DNA of 10,838 nt from an uncultured Phascolarctobacterium sp. (GTDB taxonomy: Bacteria > Bacillota > Negativicutes > Acidaminococcales > Acidaminococcaceae): NCBI GenBank assembly GCA_934234275.1, contig CAKQHU010000031.1:1-10838 (forward strand), read 5' to 3'. Numbering within the stretch: position 1 is the first letter of the stretch; every line of letters starts with the position of its first letter. Shown here one piece after another: positions 7,432 to 10,838 of this stretch. The position numbers were made by a program, and so were the translations under genes. Below the pieces are notes generated by a model. That model did no database searches and was not told the DNA's origin. It saw nothing but the letters and a program-made list of their open reading frames with translations.

Positions 7432-8836
7432 TTACAACATGGATAAGGCTAGCGGAGTTAAGGTTTTTTTTAACATTGGGTTTACCAATCCTTTGGGCAT
7501 TTACAACACTTGCTAATCTTTTTAGTTTCTCATCCATAGATGTAGCTTGGTTAACCCATATTTCTTTTGCATTACTGATTTTAACCGGTACAGCCTTTAT
7601 GTCATCACATCGAAGTTTCTTATAATACTCTCGTTCTGCACATATTAAGCGATTAATATCATTATTTAAATTGATAGGCAGTTTATGATAAAGTTCATGC
7701 ACATCATCAATCTCCTGAAGATTAAGCTCTTTTCTATCGAAATAAACAGAACTCAAATTATTTAATTGTAATAAACTTTCAGCAGTAAAATCATCTGTAT
7801 TTGAAAAAATCGTATCAGCATAAGATTCTTTGTCCTGATGAAACCATTTTACTAAAACAGCATTCATATGCAGATACTTTGCAATTTGCATCTCAACATT
7901 GGTACTGGCAATCACAAAAGTGTTTCTTTCGTAGGTTTGCAGCAAAGTCTTGGCAGCCAGTATTCTCTCGGTATGCGTCTTACCATCCCGACAATCTATG
8001 ATTTTATCTATATCCAGTTCTCTTGCGATACTTTCTATATTTTTTCGTTTACCGCTTGTTACAAGGCATACGTCAGCCTGTTTTTCAATCTTTATATCTT
8101 TACCCAAGATTCTGGGAAAAAAGGTTATATAGTTATCTAACTTTTTGATTGTCTGCACTACATCGGGATTTACATTGCTAAACGACTGCTCTTTTAACGC
8201 AGTTCTCGATATAACAACATCTTCAATATCTATGATGTACCCTTTTTTCTCATTTGGCTTCTGTGCATCAAACTGCATACTAGGATTCAATGTTTTGGAA
8301 ACAACAAACTTAATAACTTTTCCGGCGCCATTATCTTTTAATAATTTTTCAATATATTCTACCGTCTTTCCTGTCGTATATACGTCATCTATAAGTAAAA
8401 CATCCTTATCTTTAATCTTATCAATATTACTTATTGTCAATGTATCCTTAAACTCGATATCACCACCAAACTTCCTAGGTTTAGCATTTTTAGTACGAAC
8501 AACGCAATCAGTAGCATCAATAACCTGCTTATTTTCAGCAGATATTGATTGTACAATCTTTCTTGCTAATTTATGAGGTCCATCATTGCCTTGCCAATAT
8601 GCATTATGCGGCGGGACTGCACAAATGGAAAACGAGGCATTGTTTAAATGAGGTTTTAATTGTTCAAAAACAGATTGCACTGTTTCACTACGTCCGTTTT
8701 TAAAATTTATTAAAAAAATTTTTGATCGTTCATCAAAGTTATTAGTATTGTTTTTGCTAGCAATATAATGAAAAAAGTAAAATAAATCTCCGTCTTTTTC
8801 TACACCATTTTTTACACTGTTTTCTCTAAAAATCAT
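7394..8836 (-). CDS. ComF-like phosphoribosyltransferase fused to a degenerate HAD-like domain
   Basis: The 480-residue protein appears to have three parts. Residues 60-185 look like a ComF-type phosphoribosyltransferase, with AVPPHNAYWQGNDG at 73-86, RTKNAKPRKF at 114-123 and the PRPP-binding loop VLLIDDVYTTGKT at 146-158; ComF's zinc finger is absent. Residues 198-345 resemble a HAD hydrolase: YIIDIEDVV at 200-208 as motif I (Asp203, but Glu205 in place of the second Asp), LVTSG at 258-262, Lys286, and VIASTNVEMQIAK at 308-320 where the acidic motif IV should be. Residues 346-440 are not recognised. The last 35 residues hold a duplicated block. The ATG at 8836 follows AAGGGG. Sampled lines are 25-33% GC against 53% in a molybdenum-gene line, suggesting transfer. 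The PRTase call is solid, HAD moderate, the biological role unknown. It overlaps and probably drives translation of the DprA-like gene. Confidence 0.78.
   Translation of the reverse strand: MIFRENSVKNGVEKDGDLFYFFHYIASKNNTNNFDERSKIFLINFKNGRSETVQSVFEQLKPHLNNASFSICAVPPHNAYWQGNDGPHKLARKIVQSISAENKQVIDATDCVVRTKNAKPRKFGGDIEFKDTLTISNIDKIKDKDVLLIDDVYTTGKTVEYIEKLLKDNGAGKVIKFVVSKTLNPSMQFDAQKPNEKKGYIIDIEDVVISRTALKEQSFSNVNPDVVQTIKKLDNYITFFPRILGKDIKIEKQADVCLVTSGKRKNIESIARELDIDKIIDCRDGKTHTERILAAKTLLQTYERNTFVIASTNVEMQIAKYLHMNAVLVKWFHQDKESYADTIFSNTDDFTAESLLQLNNLSSVYFDRKELNLQEIDDVHELYHKLPINLNNDINRLICAEREYYKKLRCDDIKAVPVKISNAKEIWVNQATSMDEKLKRLASVVNAQRIGKPNVKKNLNSASLIHVVNDRRIDKPNVRK
7403..7507. repeat. Two-copy direct repeat across the PRTase/dprA-like junction
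   Basis: Two 36-base copies (7403-7438 and 7472-7507) match at 32 of 36 positions and start 69 bases apart, exactly 23 codons. In the PRTase frame they give VVNAQRIGKPNVKK and VVNDRRIDKPNVRK. In the DprA frame they give MPKGLVNPML and MTEGLINRML. Both carry AAGGA and the following ATG. This fits a tandem duplication that kept both frames open and later drifted. Confidence 0.9.
7432..7500 (-). CDS. 22-codon mini-ORF abutting the DprA-like start (uncertain)
   Basis: The upstream repeat copy holds a duplicate of the start of the DprA-like gene: MPKGLVNPML against MTEGLINRML. It then runs off to a stop after 22 codons. The stop TAA (7432-7434) is followed at once by the ATG at 7431. An inner ATG at 7476 has AAAGGA 12 bases upstream, giving a 14-residue peptide. 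It could be a leader for translational reinitiation or simply duplication debris. It lies wholly inside the PRTase gene. Confidence 0.3.
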   Translation of the reverse strand: MPKGLVNPMLKKTLTPLALSML

Positions 8837-8876
8837 ACCAACATCCCCTTTTTTAATGTTCTTTATCGTCTAAAGA

Positions 8877-8905
8877 ATTATAAATCTAAAATACATATTA
8901 TCATC
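8877..8905 (-). promoter_or_regulatory. Likely promoter of the PRTase/dprA-like cassette
   Basis: A perfect TATAAT lies at 8877-8882 on the minus strand, about 41 bases before the PRTase start. At 17 bases the -35 is poor (GATGAT). A second option is TTGCTA with TAATAT at 17-base spacing slightly upstream. The whole stretch 8840-8950 is AT-rich and holds no gene. Confidence 0.4.
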
Positions 8906-8941
8906 TAAATATACAAATAGCAATAAATTTCTTCACCGATT

Positions 8942-8984
8942 AAAATAAAAACGGATGCCTCCCTTCAAATGCAGAGAAGCATCC
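8942..8984 (-). terminator. Rho-independent terminator after the U32 gene, same family as 5044-5082
   Basis: The minus strand forms an 11-bp stem (GGATGCTTCTC with GGGAGGCATCC, two U-G pairs), a 10-base loop and then GTTTTTATTTTA. It lies about 100 bases after the U32 stop. Its 5' arm is identical to that of the terminator at 5044-5082 and its geometry is the same; the loop differs. Confidence 0.82.
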
Positions 8985-9057
8985 ATTTCTTTATTATTAT
9001 TCGATTTAAAACAATTGCCGACAAATTTAATATTCATCAAATATGCCGATAAAGGCT

Positions 9058-9074
9058 TCAGCTCATTAAGCTGA
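9058..9074. other. Small hairpin just after the U32 stop codon
   Basis: TCAGCT and AGCTGA form a 6-bp stem with a 5-base loop, 9 bases after the stop. No T run follows on the minus strand, so it is not a terminator by itself; it might protect the 3' end of the transcript. The remaining intergenic bases up to 8985 are AT-rich and show nothing else. Confidence 0.3.
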
Positions 9075-9083
9075 CATTTGCTT

Positions 9084-10838
9084 TTACATTACGCCTCTGA
9101 AATAGTGGCCTCTTGTAGTACCCGGCAGATTTTCCGGTGCCTCCACCGCACCGCCGAGAATTTTGCGGTACAGCGCCACAAGCTCACCCAGACGTGCCGC
9201 ATCGTAATCACGGCCGTCAATTCTCAGCGCCGCTACGCCTGCTTCCGCCATGTGCTGCACATTGGCAGTCATGGAAAGCTCATGCGCATTCAGAATATGC
9301 ATGCGGCAGAACTGGTCCGTCACAATCGGGAAGCGTGCATCCTTGCGGTCACCCAAGAACAAAGGCTCTGCACAGTTAAACTTGCAGGCACCCTTATCCA
9401 GCGCACCCAGGAAGCTGCCGCCTACACAGTATTCGGAAACCATCATTTCCAAACGTCCCTGAATCATGCACTCCAACGGCAGCGGGCTGACGCTCACAAG
9501 ATGCTCTACCTGCGCCATGGTCAGCTCGGGGCTGAGCACTGCGCCTGCAGCGCCCTGCTCCTGCCAAAACTGCAGTGTCTGGCTGTTGAAAATATTCAGC
9601 GACATATCTGCTACCAAATTGAGCGCAGCGTGCTTCTTCGCCAAAGGCCACAAGCCATTGTTGTTGATGTAAACAAAATCAGGCTGCAGCTCCTCCCACA
9701 GAGTGAAGAGCTTATCGAAATATGCCAGCTGTGCTTCCTTAATGATACGCGGTGTAGCAAAGGCCAGCTGACGGCCTGCCTTGCGCACCAGCTTGGCAGC
9801 CTTAGCATAATCCGCCTCTGACGGCAGCTGATGGTTGAAGCAGTCACCGCCGAAAAGAATGCGTTCAGCGCCTGCCTGCAGCGCAGCATTGACCTTCTCA
9901 ACGCTGTCGCAATGCACTACCAAAACAGCTTCATGCTGTTTGGCCTTGTGTGCCTGCGGCACTAATTGCTCGCTGAAGCTGTGCACCGCTGTGCGCGCCG
10001 GTGCGAAGGCATTCAGGCGTGCAGCATCCAGTGCCTCGCATGCCATACGGCGTGCTTCGTTCATTTCGCTCATCGGCACCATAACATTTTCGTCATGCTC
10101 AAAAAGCAGGCTGTTCAGGAAATATTCTGTCGTACCGAGGCGGTCCAACTGCTTGCGTACGCCGGCCTCATCCAGCGCACGCTTGCGTGCTGCCTCTACG
10201 ATAAAATCGGTTTCGCCGTAGCCGACGTTGCCTTCATCATCCGTCAGTGTAACGGTCATAGGCTCGCCTAAGCGCGCAGTAACAACAGCATCCACAGGAA
10301 TGCGCTTTTTGGCATCCGGTCCGAAGAACTGCTGCGCATAGCTCATCAGTCTGCTGTCGAGCGTACGGAAAACGCGGTCATTCAAGCGTACTCCGTTAGG
10401 CACGTCAATCGTTACCTGCTGTCCGGGGGCAGCGCTCTGCACGCTATTACCGTTGCACAGCATATCCGTAACGGTGGTGCCTACACGTCCGCCTACGCTT
10501 ACCCAAAACTCCAGTCCATCGCCCAGATGCAGCTCCTTATCCAGCTTAATAACCGCCTTATTGCGGTTTTTGTCCAGCTTAGCTACACGGCCGATAAGCA
10601 CGCCGCGGTTATTGGGACGGCGGTCACTCATCATTGTGCGTCCGGGACGACGTTCCAAATAAGCGGTGGTGAAGTCACGGTTGAAGATTTGCTCGATATT
10701 CGCCAAATCTTCCTCCGGCACGTTGTAGTCACCGGCAAGATAGCTGTCAATCGCACGGCGGTAAGCATCTACTACTACCGCAACATATTCCGGGCGCTTC
10801 ATGCGTCCTTCGATTTTGTAGGACACAACGCCTGCGTC
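9084..10838 (-). CDS. U32-family protein, RlhA-like, probable RNA hydroxylation factor (C-terminal 584 residues)
   Basis: The frame stays open to the right edge, so the start is missing. The first visible residues (DAGVVSYKIEGRMKRPEYV) are the end of the N-terminal U32 domain. A DUF3656-like middle follows, then a second U32-like domain. The last part has EYC and GACKFNC (about 9370-9432) and QFCRMHI (about 9300), four cysteines in the pattern used by U32 proteins to bind an iron-sulfur cluster. The family is annotated as peptidase, but its best studied two-domain bacterial members (RlhA, TrhP) are needed for hydroxylating C2501 of 23S rRNA or U34 of tRNA. Which RNA this one serves cannot be seen. 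It is followed by a terminator, so it forms a separate transcript from the cassette. Confidence 0.88.
   Translation of the reverse strand, partial: DAGVVSYKIEGRMKRPEYVAVVVDAYRRAIDSYLAGDYNVPEEDLANIEQIFNRDFTTAYLERRPGRTMMSDRRPNNRGVLIGRVAKLDKNRNKAVIKLDKELHLGDGLEFWVSVGGRVGTTVTDMLCNGNSVQSAAPGQQVTIDVPNGVRLNDRVFRTLDSRLMSYAQQFFGPDAKKRIPVDAVVTARLGEPMTVTLTDDEGNVGYGETDFIVEAARKRALDEAGVRKQLDRLGTTEYFLNSLLFEHDENVMVPMSEMNEARRMACEALDAARLNAFAPARTAVHSFSEQLVPQAHKAKQHEAVLVVHCDSVEKVNAALQAGAERILFGGDCFNHQLPSEADYAKAAKLVRKAGRQLAFATPRIIKEAQLAYFDKLFTLWEELQPDFVYINNNGLWPLAKKHAALNLVADMSLNIFNSQTLQFWQEQGAAGAVLSPELTMAQVEHLVSVSPLPLECMIQGRLEMMVSEYCVGGSFLGALDKGACKFNCAEPLFLGDRKDARFPIVTDQFCRMHILNAHELSMTANVQHMAEAGVAALRIDGRDYDAARLGELVALYRKILGGAVEAPENLPGTTRGHYFRGVM

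Noticed and set aside
7403..7507. Two 36-base repeats with a 33-base spacer, like a minimal CRISPR array
   Set aside because: The copies differ at 4 of 36 positions, lie inside a coding frame, have a period of exactly 23 codons and encode similar peptides. No cas gene is present. A coding duplication explains them better.

Overview
All convincing genes in this window lie on the minus strand, so transcription runs right to left. The sequence looks like an anaerobic, low-oxygen-lifestyle Firmicute, possibly a Negativicute. This is a weak inference from the anaerobe-type three-subunit molybdenum hydroxylase, the U32 protein with a DUF3656-like middle, strong AGGAGG ribosome sites and a chromosomal GC near 50% in the lines I counted. 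The species cannot be named from the sequence.

Left part (1-4994): a molybdenum region. A three-gene operon (FAD subunit, 2Fe-2S subunit, molybdopterin subunit; 4919 down to 1366) encodes a xanthine dehydrogenase-type hydroxylase. It has an extended -10 promoter and ends at a perfect 14-bp hairpin. Just beyond, moaA and the start of moaC (cut by the window edge) encode the first two steps of molybdenum cofactor synthesis. So the enzyme and part of its cofactor pathway are side by side. A 24-bp palindrome just before moaA resembles a ModE site.

Middle (5044-6443): a DEAD-box RNA helicase with DEVD in motif II and a basic tail, with its own promoter and terminator.

Right-middle (6472-8882): an AT-rich two-gene cassette, the most interesting part. 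The first gene encodes a ComF-like phosphoribosyltransferase fused to a degenerate HAD-like domain and an unknown C-terminal region. The second encodes a DprA/Smf-family protein. The genes overlap. Their junction carries a 69-bp-period duplication that copies the 3' end of the first gene together with the start region of the second, and creates a 22-codon mini-ORF whose stop codon touches the dprA-like ATG. The pair may be a nucleotide-centred conflict (defence) or signalling system; this is inference.

Right end (8942-10838): a terminator nearly identical to the one after the helicase, then the C-terminal 584 residues of a two-domain U32 protein, more likely an RNA-hydroxylation factor than a peptidase. 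I saw no tRNA, rRNA, CRISPR array or transposase.
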